Shown here: positions 1-9,363 of the stretch, piece by piece
How the letters are laid out: the number at the start of each line of letters is the position of its first letter
Numbering within the stretch: the stretch's first letter is position 1
Assembly: GCA_016283935.1 (NCBI GenBank)
Contig: JAEENX010000025.1
Coordinates: 1-64,000, forward strand
Source of the DNA: Bacilli bacterium
GTDB taxonomy: Bacteria > Bacillota_I > Bacilli_A > RF39 > UBA660
Length of the DNA: 64,000 nucleotides
Reading direction: 5' to 3'
Translations under genes and position numbers: made by a program
Notes under the pieces: generated by a model
The model's input: only the letters and a program-made list of their open reading frames with translations
Told to the model about the DNA's origin: nothing
Database searches by the model: none

Positions 1-1
1 T

Positions 2-2059
2 ACTTTTGATATTAATCCAAAAGATATTAGCTATGAAAAATTAACAGAATTTATGATAGATTTTATTGATTCTTTAAGAGGGGATGTTATTAAACCTGGT
101 CTTGAAAAAAAGTTCGAAAAATTAGGAATTAATAATAGTATCAGAGCATATGAACGTTTAATGAAGTATTTAAATGTAAAGAATAGAGATATAACATTAA
201 ATAGAAACTATTATTTTTATTTGTTTTTCTCAGATAATAGTTTAGAGGAGAAAGCTAAATTTTTTTGTAGAAATCTTAATAAAACAAGTGATATTAAAGA
301 TTTATTTTGTAGAACATTTAATAAAGATGAAAGAAAAAGAGAAGATTTTATTGATGAAATATTAAAATATGATGAAACTTTACCATTTGTTTTATATAAA
401 TGTGTTAATAAAAAAATAAAAAAGAAATTGTTAAAAAAATATGCTAAAGATTTTTATGAATGTAGATTTGATGAATTAACTAATGATGATAAGAAATATG
501 TTTTAAGGGTATTAAAAAATACTGGTGTAATTATTTATGTTGACAATAATGAATATGTGTTAGCTGATGAATTAGATTATGAAGGAAGAATCAATTATGA
601 TTTATTTAGAACATTAATAGGTAAAAAAGATATATCTAAGGAATATATATATAAATTTTATGATAATTTAAAAAAACGTAAAATAAGTAAAGTAACTGAA
701 AAACAATTTATTGATCTTGGATTTAAAGACGATTATAAAAGATTTTTACTATTAAGAAGATATTTTGAAAATAGATCTAATTGTTATTGTGGTTTTAAAT
801 ATAAAATGAATAAATATTTTGATATTTTTGAAAATGTATTGTTTAAAATCAAGACAGATGAAGATAGATTTAATTATTATAAAAGTGTTGTTGATAAATT
901 TGATGGTGCCGGTTTAGCTAGAATGGCAAAATTATTGTATACTGCTGAAGAATTAAAATCACCTGATACTTTAATTAAAATAATTGAAGTAGCACCTGAA
1001 CATATAAGACCATTTTTTTCTCTTTTTGATGATAATAATAAAAATGCAATTTTCCAAAGATTTTATAATGAAATAATTGCACGTTGTAATGGATTATTAA
1101 CTGATGAAGAATATGAATATGTAAAACGAATTGCAAAAATGAATAATGAAGGTAAAGATTCTAGCGAAGAAGAAATGTTAAGCCATATATCATTAATAAT
1201 GCAAAAAAGAAATAGTGATTTACTAGAAAGATTAAAAGCTAGATATGGTAAATCTTATGTAGAAAAAACAAATAAAAGTTTAGATGACGAAGATGAATTT
1301 TTCTATATAATTATAAATTCAAATGTATTAGAAAAATTCTATAGTGATCCTTTTTATACAAATGAAGATATTGATACTTTAAACTCTATATTAAATGAAT
1401 ACGATTTCAGTGGTCAATTTGATACTAAACTTATTAGACAAAGAATTGAAAAAATAAAACTTAATTTGAGAAAAAAAGAAAATCATTTATTTAATACTAT
1501 AGTGTCATTAAAAAATAATGATGAAGAATTAGAAATATTCTTAAAATCTATGAATATTAAAAAAGAAAACTTTTCTAAATATATAAGAGAAAGAAAATTC
1601 TTAGATAAAAAAATGAAAGAAAGTTTATTATTAATACTTGCATCACATTATCAAACAGAATATGTATCTTTATATGATGTTCTTGAAATGATTCAAGAAT
1701 CTGAAGAGGCAGGTAAAGATTTAAATGTAATATTAAAAGAAAATGATATAGATGTTAAATACTTTAAACATATATTTGGAAAATTAAAAACTGAAAATCC
1801 AGAGTTATTCAGTTTAATAATGAATGCAAATAATCAAAATAAGAGATTAATAAAAATATATTCTTCATTAAAAGAAAGTAATATTTGTTCATATAAATCT
1901 TTTGTGCTTAGATATAGAAAAACACCTGAAGAAATACTAGCTTTATTTGAAGAAACAGAATTATTTGATGAAGTATTTAAAATGTTATCTAGTTGGTATT
2001 CATTTATGCCACCTGAAGATAATAAAAATATAAATGTAACTGGACCAAAAAAGAATTAG
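2..2059 (+). CDS. Unknown large charged helical protein, 5' end outside window
   Basis: The reading frame is open from base 2, so the Met at 53 is probably internal and the gene starts before the window; at least 685 residues are encoded here. I do not recognise a family. The protein is Lys/Glu/Asn-rich, apparently all-helical, with no obvious membrane segment or signal peptide and no catalytic motif I can name. It ends in a perfect intrinsic terminator whose left arm overlaps the last codons. The next gene has its own strong promoter, so this is the last gene of its transcription unit. Confidence 0.75.
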   Translation, partial: TFDINPKDISYEKLTEFMIDFIDSLRGDVIKPGLEKKFEKLGINNSIRAYERLMKYLNVKNRDITLNRNYYFYLFFSDNSLEEKAKFFCRNLNKTSDIKDLFCRTFNKDERKREDFIDEILKYDETLPFVLYKCVNKKIKKKLLKKYAKDFYECRFDELTNDDKKYVLRVLKNTGVIIYVDNNEYVLADELDYEGRINYDLFRTLIGKKDISKEYIYKFYDNLKKRKISKVTEKQFIDLGFKDDYKRFLLLRRYFENRSNCYCGFKYKMNKYFDIFENVLFKIKTDEDRFNYYKSVVDKFDGAGLARMAKLLYTAEELKSPDTLIKIIEVAPEHIRPFFSLFDDNNKNAIFQRFYNEIIARCNGLLTDEEYEYVKRIAKMNNEGKDSSEEEMLSHISLIMQKRNSDLLERLKARYGKSYVEKTNKSLDDEDEFFYIIINSNVLEKFYSDPFYTNEDIDTLNSILNEYDFSGQFDTKLIRQRIEKIKLNLRKKENHLFNTIVSLKNNDEELEIFLKSMNIKKENFSKYIRERKFLDKKMKESLLLILASHYQTEYVSLYDVLEMIQESEEAGKDLNVILKENDIDVKYFKHIFGKLKTENPELFSLIMNANNQNKRLIKIYSSLKESNICSYKSFVLRYRKTPEEILALFEETELFDEVFKMLSSWYSFMPPEDNKNINVTGPKKN

Positions 2060-2078
2060 ATAAAATCTAATTCTTTTT
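2047..2078 (+). terminator. Intrinsic terminator after the first gene
   Basis: Perfect 10-bp stem AAGAATTAGA/TCTAATTCTT with loop TAAAA, followed by a T run; the stop codon lies in the left arm. Confidence 0.85.
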
Positions 2079-2080
2079 GT

Positions 2081-2109
2081 TTGACTCTAAGTATACCTTC
2101 TAATATAAT
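2081..2109 (+). promoter_or_regulatory. Sigma-A promoter for the HMA-like gene
   Basis: TTGACT, 17-bp spacer, TATAAT. Transcription should start near 2116, giving a ~100-nt leader. The leader holds GGAGGG followed by two short ATG frames (2126 and 2134) before the real gene. Confidence 0.75.
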
Positions 2110-2216
2110 AAAAGTATGGAGGGATATGTTTTTATGGATAAATTTGATGACTAGTTTTAATTTTGAAGATAAAAAGGTATTTATTAATTATATTATATGT
2201 ATAACTAGGTGGTACT

Positions 2217-2672
2217 ATGAAAGAATTAACAATTGTATTTGATACATTAGGACATAAAGAATTAGAAGAATATTTATTAACTGTAAAAGGTATTAAAGAA
2301 GTTAAAGTAACTAATGAAGAAAAGTTAAAAATAGATATTAAATATGATTCTAAAGAAACAAATCCAATAGTTATAAAAACAGAAATATATATATTTCTAG
2401 AAATATCTAAGACACCTAATATGTATTCTTTTGATAAACATGAGAAGAATATGAAGAAGTGCGAAGTATCAAAGAAATCTGTTTGCTGTGATTACTGTTA
2501 TATGGGATTCATAGAAGATTTATATGATATGGAAGGTATTACTAAAGCTGAATCTAATTTTACTGATTTCTTTATGAGTCAGAAAGAAGAGGTTACTATT
2601 AAAGTGGAATATGATCCTAATATATTAAAAGAAGCTGAAGTAATAGAAAAATTAAATAGTTTATATGAATAG
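2217..2672 (+). CDS. Small two-domain HMA-like (heavy-metal-associated fold) protein
   Basis: 151 residues in two similar halves, each with the beta-alpha-beta-beta-alpha-beta pattern of HMA/copper-chaperone domains. The first half (about 1-65) lacks the CxxC metal site. The second (about 85-151) begins with a Cys cluster, SVCCDYCYMG, followed by a helix and strands typical of the fold. Cys residues at about 82, 89, 90 and 93 could bind metal. SD AGGTGG lies 4 bases before the ATG. Flanked by its own promoter and terminator, so monocistronic. Metal binding is inferred from the fold pattern; a regulatory or redox role is equally possible. Confidence 0.5.
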   Translation: MKELTIVFDTLGHKELEEYLLTVKGIKEVKVTNEEKLKIDIKYDSKETNPIVIKTEIYIFLEISKTPNMYSFDKHEKNMKKCEVSKKSVCCDYCYMGFIEDLYDMEGITKAESNFTDFFMSQKEEVTIKVEYDPNILKEAEVIEKLNSLYE

Positions 2673-2699
2673 AAGAATTACATGTGTAATTCTTTTTTT
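2673..2699 (+). terminator. Intrinsic terminator
   Basis: AAGAATTAC/GTAATTCTT stem, 4-nt loop, T7 run directly after the stop codon of the HMA-like gene. Confidence 0.85.
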
Positions 2700-2768
2700 A
2701 TATGTGGATTTATAAATATTAATATGTGGATATTCTTTTAATATAATTATTTTCATGAGGTGAAAAGA

Positions 2769-4148
2769 ATGTTTAATATTAAAGCAAATTCAAGAAGAGT
2801 AGAACCTGGGGATATATTTGTTGCTATAAAAGGACATACTGTAGATGGACATAAATACATAGATGATGCAGTTAAAAGAGGAGCAAGTGTTGTTGTAGTA
2901 TCAGAAAGTATTCCTGATATAGATGGGGTTAAGATAATTAAAACTGATGATACTCAAAAATGGTTAAATGCATATTTATTAGAAATATATAAAGATAAAT
3001 TTAAGAATATGAAGTTTGTAGGTGTAACAGGTACTAATGGAAAAACTACTACATGTTTTTTAACATATGAAACATTATTAAGTATGGGAATAAATGCTTG
3101 TTATATTGGTACTATAGGTTATTATGATAAGAATACACATTATGAATTGCCTAATACAACACCAAGTATGATTGATTTATATGAGATATTAAATAATGCA
3201 TATGAATCTGGTATAGAAACAGTAGTAATGGAAGTTTCTTCTCATTCACTTGTTGAAAAGAGAGTAGCAGGTCTTCAATATGATACAGTTGGTTATACTA
3301 ACATTACTCAAGATCATTTAGATTTTCATAAAACAATGGAAAATTATTTGAATGCAAAATTATTACTATTAAATCATGTTAAAGATAAGAGTAAAGTTAT
3401 ATATAATCAAGATGATTCTTATTTAGGAAAAGAAGAAAAACTACAAGATGGTATTTCATATGGATTTAATGGTAAGGATTTAAAAATATTTGAATATCAA
3501 AATAAAGAATATGGAACACATATAGTATTTAAGTATAAAGATAAATTTTATTATGTAGATACTAAATTAAAAAATAAATTTAATGTTTATAACTATATTA
3601 TGAGTGCAATACTTGTTAATAATTTAGGATATGATTTAGATGAAGTATTATCTCATTCAATGGAAATAGATCCACCTTCAGGTAGATGTGATATTGTTCC
3701 ATATGATCAAGGTAATATTATTGTTGATTATGCACATACTCCAGATGCTGTTGAAAAAATAATCACATCATTTCAAGAAAATAGTAATGGTAGAATAATA
3801 ACTATAATAGGATGTGGTGGAGATAGAGATTCAACTAAAAGACCTATTATGGGTGATATAGCTACTACAAACTCTGACTATGCTATTATTACTTCAGATA
3901 ATCCTAGAACAGAAGATCCTGAAAAGATTATTGAAGATATATTAACTGGTATTAAAAGAAAGAATTTTATTGTTATACCAGATAGAATAAAAGCTATTCA
4001 AAAAGGTATAGATATGTTACATCCTGAAGATACATTATTGATATTAGGAAAAGGCCATGAGAATTATCAAATAATAGGTACTGTTAAATATCATATGGAT
4101 GATAAAGAAATAGCAAAAGATTATATAGAATTAAAAAAGAAAAAATAG
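2769..4148 (+). CDS. murE: MurE, UDP-N-acetylmuramoyl-tripeptide synthetase
   Basis: Cytoplasmic Mur ligase that adds the third stem-peptide residue to UDP-MurNAc-L-Ala-D-Glu using ATP. Seen: Walker A GVTGTNGKTT (about 86-95), NTTPS, EVSSHSL, QDHLDFH, DYAHTP, GCGGDRD and DNPRTEDP (about 377). In characterised MurE enzymes DNPR marks meso-diaminopimelate specificity, while Lys enzymes differ there, so mDAP peptidoglycan is inferred. The ORF-track GTG (2760) lies inside the SD GAGGTG; the ATG at 2769 has 6-nt spacing and gives 459 residues, normal for the family. A TATAAT sits at 2742-2747. Not in a mur/dcw cluster here. Confidence 0.95.
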   Translation: MFNIKANSRRVEPGDIFVAIKGHTVDGHKYIDDAVKRGASVVVVSESIPDIDGVKIIKTDDTQKWLNAYLLEIYKDKFKNMKFVGVTGTNGKTTTCFLTYETLLSMGINACYIGTIGYYDKNTHYELPNTTPSMIDLYEILNNAYESGIETVVMEVSSHSLVEKRVAGLQYDTVGYTNITQDHLDFHKTMENYLNAKLLLLNHVKDKSKVIYNQDDSYLGKEEKLQDGISYGFNGKDLKIFEYQNKEYGTHIVFKYKDKFYYVDTKLKNKFNVYNYIMSAILVNNLGYDLDEVLSHSMEIDPPSGRCDIVPYDQGNIIVDYAHTPDAVEKIITSFQENSNGRIITIIGCGGDRDSTKRPIMGDIATTNSDYAIITSDNPRTEDPEKIIEDILTGIKRKNFIVIPDRIKAIQKGIDMLHPEDTLLILGKGHENYQIIGTVKYHMDDKEIAKDYIELKKKK

Positions 4149-4167
4149 GAAGGTTACTTCCTATTTT
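4142..4167. terminator. Bidirectional terminator between murE and the Sel1 gene
   Basis: Perfect 11-bp stem AAAATAGGAAG/CTTCCTATTTT with loop GTTA; A and T runs on both sides serve the two convergent genes. The Sel1 stop codon lies in the stem. Confidence 0.85.
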
Positions 4168-5678
4168 ATTATGCTTAAATCTATATTTTTATTATCTTTT
4201 ATATCTTTTAATATTTTGTTTATTTTATCTTTTAATTCATTATTATATTTTTTATTATTTTCAATTAAATTAACAATTCTTTTTAATTTAAAATAAACAT
4301 CTTCTTGTTTATTTTTAACATATTTATGAGCATATATATTTAATAACTCTAATTCAGCGTCAAGTATATTAAATTCAGCAGCATTTTCAAAATATTCAAT
4401 AGCTTTATTAATATCTTTATCTATGTATGCATATGGATTTCCATTTAAATAATAATATTTAGCTAAATTATAATAAGCGTAGTTACAAACATTATTAATA
4501 GGTACATTTATTGAATCTGAATAATATTTAAATGCTTCTTTATAGTTACCTAGTTTTCTTTCTCTTTCTCCAAGTTTATTAGCAGCCCATGAATTATCTA
4601 ATTCATATGATTTTTGATAATATTCATATGCTTTATCTAAATCATTTCTATCTTCATATATTTTCCCTAAGTTATTATATGCATATGAATAATTTTTAGA
4701 AGCAGCTTCTTCAAAGTATTCAATAGCTTTATTAATATCTTTTTTTACTGGAGTATATCCGTTTAAATAAAATAATCCAATTTCATTTATAGCAGCTATA
4801 GAACCTAGTTCCATTGCTTTAGTTGCATTTTTATATGCATATTCATAATCTTCTTTTGAATTAGTTCCAACTAATCCTTGTAAATATAATTTAGATATAA
4901 CATAATATGAACCTGCATGATTAGAATTAGCAGCTTCTTTAAAATATTGAAGAGCAATATTATATCTTGGATATCCTTCATATAAACCATTCATTTCTTC
5001 TAATCCTAATTCATAGCATGCATATGCGTTACCTTTATTAGCTAATTTTTTTAAATTCATATTAAAGTTTATTTCTTCTGCAAGTTTAATATTTAAGTAT
5101 TCTTTTAAATCATTAGCAGATATATTAGTATCACTTAATATATTTTCCATGATTTCAACTTTAACTTCTTCTTCATATAAAGGTTGTTTTTTATCTAGTA
5201 TTACAAAGAATAGAATAGTACTCATAGCTTCTATAAGATTATTATGATTTATTAATGATAATAATTCTCTTGTAAATTCTTCTTTACAATCATGATCATT
5301 TTTAGAAATGTTATATAACTTTAAACATAAACTCTTTAATGATTCTGATTGGTTAATATCATATTTATCATCGTGTAATCTACCATCTATAATTGATACT
5401 AAATTTATAATAATATCTTTTAATATATTTTTATCATTTATATATTTCTTTTGATAATTAATATATGTTTGTTTATAATCATCATTTATTCCACGTACTC
5501 CAACACAGTAGTTGTTTATAGTTGTGTCATTTATACTATCAACATTAAATAGAGTACAGAATATTTCAGATTGCATTGCTGAAGATTTATTTTTTGCTTG
5601 AGTTTTGATTAATCTACATAGATTACCAAATGATAAATGATTATCATCTATATTTAATTTTATAAACTTTTTTTTCAT
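4161..5678 (-). CDS. Sel1-like/TPR repeat protein
   Basis: 505 residues. From about 215 to 460 there are tandem Sel1-like units (A-x2-LG-x2-Y-x-G patterns, KDINKAIEYFEEAA repeated nearly verbatim as KDINKAIEYFENAA), which form a solenoid used for protein-protein contacts. The N-terminal ~200 residues are a different helical region that I do not recognise. No signal peptide or membrane segment, so probably a cytoplasmic scaffold. SD GAGGG precedes the ATG. A minus-strand promoter lies just upstream and the gene shares its terminator with murE. Partner unknown. Confidence 0.8.
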   Translation of the reverse strand: MKKKFIKLNIDDNHLSFGNLCRLIKTQAKNKSSAMQSEIFCTLFNVDSINDTTINNYCVGVRGINDDYKQTYINYQKKYINDKNILKDIIINLVSIIDGRLHDDKYDINQSESLKSLCLKLYNISKNDHDCKEEFTRELLSLINHNNLIEAMSTILFFVILDKKQPLYEEEVKVEIMENILSDTNISANDLKEYLNIKLAEEINFNMNLKKLANKGNAYACYELGLEEMNGLYEGYPRYNIALQYFKEAANSNHAGSYYVISKLYLQGLVGTNSKEDYEYAYKNATKAMELGSIAAINEIGLFYLNGYTPVKKDINKAIEYFEEAASKNYSYAYNNLGKIYEDRNDLDKAYEYYQKSYELDNSWAANKLGERERKLGNYKEAFKYYSDSINVPINNVCNYAYYNLAKYYYLNGNPYAYIDKDINKAIEYFENAAEFNILDAELELLNIYAHKYVKNKQEDVYFKLKRIVNLIENNKKYNNELKDKINKILKDIKDNKNIDLSIIK

Positions 5679-5700
5679 AATAATCCCTCACTTATGACGT

Positions 5701-5728
5701 ATTATACATCAAGTGTGGATTTCTGCAA
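5701..5728 (-). promoter_or_regulatory. Promoter of the Sel1 gene
   Basis: On the minus strand: TTGCAG, 16-bp spacer, TATAAT, about 22 bases before the ATG; the SD lies in between. Confidence 0.7.
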
Positions 5729-5810
5729 ATAAAATAATAAAAAGTGTGGTTATATGTGTATTAAAAGTGTAAACCTTCAGTTCTATAATGTAGCTATGAA
5801 AGGAGTAATT

Positions 5811-7082
5811 ATGAAGAATTTTCTTAAAAATTACAAACAAACTATTATTTTATTAGCAAGTATTATAGTAGGTGCTATAGTTGGTTTAATATTTAAAGAA
5901 AAGACTGCTGTACTTAGTCCATTTGGTGATATTTTTATCAATATGATGTTTGTTGTAATAGTACCTTTAATATTCTTAACTATTACAACATCTATTGCTA
6001 AGATGAAATCTGGTAAGAGATTAGGCAAAGTATTAGTTACTATATTTGTAATATTCTTTGTTACAAGTTTAGTAGCATTAGTAGTAGGATTTTTAACAAC
6101 ATTTAAAACTAACTTAGTTTCTCCAAATGATACTGAAGCAATCAGAGCAAGTTTTGTAGAACCTGAAGAAGTGACTGAAGAATTAACTATTTTAGAAAGA
6201 ACCGTTAAAACATTAACAGTAAGTGATTTTAGCTTACTTTTATCTAAGAGTAATTTAATTGCTTTATTAGTAGTATCTTTAATAACAGGATTTGCAATTA
6301 GAATGAGCAAAGAGAAAGGTGAAAAGTTTAGAGAAGTACTTGAAAGTGCAAATGATGTTTTAATGAACTTCATTAAAATAATTATGTATTATGCACCTAT
6401 AGGATTAGGTTGTTATTTTGCTGCATTAGTTGGGACATTTGGAAGTGAAATAGCAGTTGGATTCTTAAAAGTATTTATTCTATATACAGTAGTATCTGTT
6501 TTATATTACATTATTGTTTATTCAATATATGCATATATTGCAGGTGGATTTGCTGGTGTTAAAAAGTATTGGTCTAATATTATTCCTGCAACTGTTACAT
6601 CACTTGCAACATGTTCATCAGCTGCATCAATTCCAGTTAATTCAAAATGTGCAAAGAATATAGGTGTATCTGAAGATATAGCAGATACTATGATACCTTT
6701 AGGAACTAGCTTCCATAAAGATGGAAGTATAATTGGATCATTATTTAAAATAATGTTCTTAGTTTGTTTATTTGGAACTCCATTAACAAGTGTTGGAGAA
6801 ATAGCAAAAGTATTTGGAATAGCATTTGTTGCTAACTTACTTATAAGTGCTGTACCAATTGGTGGTGGAACAATCTCTGAAATGATGATTATTACACTTA
6901 TGGGATTCTCACCAGCTTGTTTACCAGTTCTAACAATTATTGCTACTATAATTGATCCACCTGCAACTATGTTAAATGTAGTAGGTGATTCAGCATCAAG
7001 TATGTTAGTTGCAAGAATAGTAGATGGTAAGTATTGGTTAGCACCAACCGATAAGAAAACAAAAAAGAATAAGAAAAAATAA
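5811..7082 (+). CDS. Dicarboxylate/amino-acid:cation symporter (DAACS family)
   Basis: 423-residue multi-pass membrane carrier with the GltPh-type plan: about eight membrane segments, a Ser-rich hairpin ATCSSAASIPV, and the TM7 cation motif, which reads HKDGS instead of the usual NMDGT. The C-terminal hairpin GGGTISEM and TM8 IDPPATMLNV are also present. It should import an anionic or zwitterionic substrate with Na+ or H+. The ORF-track start (5754) is upstream of a TATAAT at 5784-5789, so it cannot be transcribed from that promoter; the ATG at 5811 follows GAAAGGAG with 6-nt spacing. Substrate not predictable. Confidence 0.85.
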   Translation: MKNFLKNYKQTIILLASIIVGAIVGLIFKEKTAVLSPFGDIFINMMFVVIVPLIFLTITTSIAKMKSGKRLGKVLVTIFVIFFVTSLVALVVGFLTTFKTNLVSPNDTEAIRASFVEPEEVTEELTILERTVKTLTVSDFSLLLSKSNLIALLVVSLITGFAIRMSKEKGEKFREVLESANDVLMNFIKIIMYYAPIGLGCYFAALVGTFGSEIAVGFLKVFILYTVVSVLYYIIVYSIYAYIAGGFAGVKKYWSNIIPATVTSLATCSSAASIPVNSKCAKNIGVSEDIADTMIPLGTSFHKDGSIIGSLFKIMFLVCLFGTPLTSVGEIAKVFGIAFVANLLISAVPIGGGTISEMMIITLMGFSPACLPVLTIIATIIDPPATMLNVVGDSASSMLVARIVDGKYWLAPTDKKTKKNKKK

Positions 7083-7097
7083 TCTTATTCTTTTTTT
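7061..7097 (+). terminator. Intrinsic terminator of the symporter gene
   Basis: AAAAAAGAATAAG/CTTATTCTTTTTT with a 10-nt loop; the next promoter begins immediately at the end of the T run. Confidence 0.8.
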
Positions 7098-7098
7098 A

Positions 7099-7107
7099 TG
7101 TTATAAT
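7099..7107 (+). promoter_or_regulatory. Extended -10 promoter of the glycan operon
   Basis: TGTTATAAT starts directly after the preceding terminator T run; no good -35. The predicted start near 7114 leaves only about 9 nt before the ATG at 7123. Confidence 0.6.
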
Positions 7108-7122
7108 TGTTATGTGATAGAT

Positions 7123-8454
7123 ATGGAAAAAATATATAATAATAAAATTATAACAATCTTTTTTCTTATTCAACCAATTCTAGATATATTAACTAGTTTA
7201 CTTAATATACCTGCATCAATTGGTATTTTATTTAGAGGTGCTTTTGTTTTATATGCACTTATATATTGTTTTATTAAAGGAAATAAAATTACTTATATAT
7301 ATTTAGCTATATCTAGTATATATCTTTTAACTAACTTAATTGTACATGCTCATACTATAGATGGTTTTAGTGTTGGTACTCAAATGAATAGTTTAATTCA
7401 TTTAACATATTTTCCAGTTTTATTATTATTCTTTTATAAATATTTTACTAATATAAAAGGTAAATTATTAGATAATAAAACCTTTATATTAAATGCTCTT
7501 ATAATAGGATTATCATTAGTATTAAGTATGGCTACTAAAACTAATTTATGTTCATATGAAAAATGTATTATGCATGGAACTACAGGTTGGTTTAATTCAG
7601 CAAATGAATATGGAATTATACTTGTATTCTTATTAAGTATATCCATGACATATATGATGAAAAGTAAATCTGTATTACCTGTTATATCTTATTTATTAAC
7701 TAATGCATTTATGATTTTAATAGGTACTAAGACTACTTATATTGCAATGTTATTTATTAATATAGGTTATGTATTATTTTATATAGTTTCTTGTTTTATA
7801 GATAAGAAAAGAATAAAAAAATATTATAAATTTAATATATTATTCTTAATCATGGGAATAGCTGCTATTGTATTCTTTCCTATGACTCCTCTTAAATATA
7901 ATATAGATTTAAGAGCTCAAGATGGAATAGAAAAAGTTGTAGATAATAAAACAGAAGAAAAAATAGATGTACATATATCTACAGAAGAATTAAATAATAA
8001 TTATCAAGAAATTATAGTAGATAATCAAGGTGAAATAAAAGATAGTCAAGTTAAAACAGTAGCTTTCAATGGAAGAGATGAATTCTTAGCATATAATAAA
8101 GATTTATATAAAAAATCTTCTTTATTTGATAAGTTCTTTGGTATAACTAATCAACATAAAGAATATGAACATTTAACTGAAATGGATTTATTTGATATTT
8201 TAATATTCCATGGAATATTTGCTGTAATATTAGATTTAATAGTTCCATTATTTTTAATAGTTAAAATAATCATTGGATTAATTAAAAAGATGGATTTATT
8301 ATTTGATTCTGATGTTGCTTTACCAGGAATGACATTATTTGTATTCTTATTAGTTTTATGGTTTGCAGGACATGTATTATTACAACCAGCAGTTTCAATA
8401 TATTTAGCTTATTTATTAGTCTACTTATATAAGAAAGTAGGTGTTAAAGAATGA
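7123..8454 (+). CDS. O-antigen ligase/polymerase-like polytopic membrane protein
   Basis: 443 residues with about ten hydrophobic segments and one large extracytoplasmic loop (about 260-340) before the last membrane segments, the topology of the Wzy/WaaL (O-antigen ligase) group. NSANEYG in the middle matches the conserved region before the loop in this family. It probably polymerises or ligates a lipid-linked glycan. The ORF-track GTG (7114) is part of the GTGAT SD; the ATG at 7123 is preferred. The next gene overlaps by 4 nt (ATGA), so the two are co-translated. Confidence 0.7.
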   Translation: MEKIYNNKIITIFFLIQPILDILTSLLNIPASIGILFRGAFVLYALIYCFIKGNKITYIYLAISSIYLLTNLIVHAHTIDGFSVGTQMNSLIHLTYFPVLLLFFYKYFTNIKGKLLDNKTFILNALIIGLSLVLSMATKTNLCSYEKCIMHGTTGWFNSANEYGIILVFLLSISMTYMMKSKSVLPVISYLLTNAFMILIGTKTTYIAMLFINIGYVLFYIVSCFIDKKRIKKYYKFNILFLIMGIAAIVFFPMTPLKYNIDLRAQDGIEKVVDNKTEEKIDVHISTEELNNNYQEIIVDNQGEIKDSQVKTVAFNGRDEFLAYNKDLYKKSSLFDKFFGITNQHKEYEHLTEMDLFDILIFHGIFAVILDLIVPLFLIVKIIIGLIKKMDLLFDSDVALPGMTLFVFLLVLWFAGHVLLQPAVSIYLAYLLVYLYKKVGVKE

Positions 8455-9287
8455 AAAAAACAGGTATAGTAATTGTTAATTATAATGATTATAAAAATAC
8501 ATCTACTATAATAGATGATATATATACTTTTAATAATATTGATGAAATAGTTGTAGTAGATTCTGGATCTACTGATGATTCTTTAGAAAAAATAAAAAAA
8601 ATAAAAGGTATAACTGTATTACCTACAAAAAATAAAGGATATTCACATGCTTTAAATGTAGGTAGTAAATATTTAGTTGATAAATATAAAGATATTAATA
8701 TTATTGAATCAAATGCAGATATATTAATAGGTAAAGAAAGTATTATAAATGAATTAAATAAAATGATTGATGATAATACTAAAGTAGTAATGCCTGCTAT
8801 AAATGAAAATGGTGTTATTAAATATGGATGGAGAAATAGAAATAAATATATAGATTTATTAGTTAATATTCCATTTATAAATAGACTTTATAGAGATAAA
8901 CTTATTTACTATAAAAAAGATTATTATAAAGATATTGTTAATGTAGAATGTGTATATGGATGTTTCTTTATGATAGATGGTAAAACATTAGAAAGTATAG
9001 ATTACTTTGATGAAAATGTATTCTTATATTATGAAGAAGATATATTAGCTAAAAAGTTAAAGAATAAGAACTTATTATCTAAATGTAATTGTAATATACA
9101 AGTTAAACATATGCACAATGCTACTATAGGTAGTAATGTTTCAAATTTAAATAAATATAAAATACATGCTAATTCTAAATTCTATTATGAATCTAAATAT
9201 AATAAAGCTAGATTAAGTATGTTATTATTTAAATTGTTTTATTTAATTAACTTAATACCATATAAAATAAAAGCAAAGAAGAAGTAA
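8451..9287 (+). CDS. Family 2 glycosyltransferase
   Basis: 278 residues, GT-A fold. N-terminal TGIVIVNYND, VVDSGSTDDS (donor-binding Asp) and ESNADILI (DxD-like site) are standard GT2 features; GCFFMIDGKTL and a C-terminal basic region resemble rhamnosyltransferase-like members. Cytoplasmic face of the membrane, transferring a sugar to a lipid-linked acceptor. It overlaps the preceding polymerase-like gene by 4 nt and ends in its own terminator. The donor sugar cannot be read from sequence; rmlB nearby makes a dTDP-deoxysugar possible. Confidence 0.85.
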   Translation: MKKTGIVIVNYNDYKNTSTIIDDIYTFNNIDEIVVVDSGSTDDSLEKIKKIKGITVLPTKNKGYSHALNVGSKYLVDKYKDINIIESNADILIGKESIINELNKMIDDNTKVVMPAINENGVIKYGWRNRNKYIDLLVNIPFINRLYRDKLIYYKKDYYKDIVNVECVYGCFFMIDGKTLESIDYFDENVFLYYEEDILAKKLKNKNLLSKCNCNIQVKHMHNATIGSNVSNLNKYKIHANSKFYYESKYNKARLSMLLFKLFYLINLIPYKIKAKKK

Positions 9288-9302
9288 AACTTCTTCTTTT
9301 TA
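9275..9302 (+). terminator. Intrinsic terminator of the GT2 gene
   Basis: AAAGAAGAAGT/ACTTCTTCTTT, loop AAA, then Ts; overlaps the stop codon. Confidence 0.8.
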
Positions 9303-9304
9303 AT

Positions 9305-9333
9305 TTGCAATAAGGGTTAAAAAGTGTTATCAT
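9305..9333 (+). promoter_or_regulatory. Promoter of relQ
   Basis: TTGCAA, 17-bp spacer, TATCAT, about 30 bases upstream of the ATG. Confidence 0.6.
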
Positions 9334-9363
9334 GATAGTCCATTAAAGAGAAAGGGGAAAAAC

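Noticed and set aside
53-53. ATG at 53 as the start of the first gene
   Set aside because: The frame is open to base 2 with coding-like sequence and there is no SD before 53.
2126-2242. 38-aa frame from ATG 2126 and 6-aa frame from ATG 2134 as genes
   Set aside because: SD spacing to 2126 is only 2 nt, and the longer frame overlaps the real gene; too weak to annotate, mentioned as leader ORFs only.
5831-6373. Minus-strand 180-aa ORF over the symporter
   Set aside because: Mirror of conserved plus-strand coding sequence; the symporter motifs are unambiguous.
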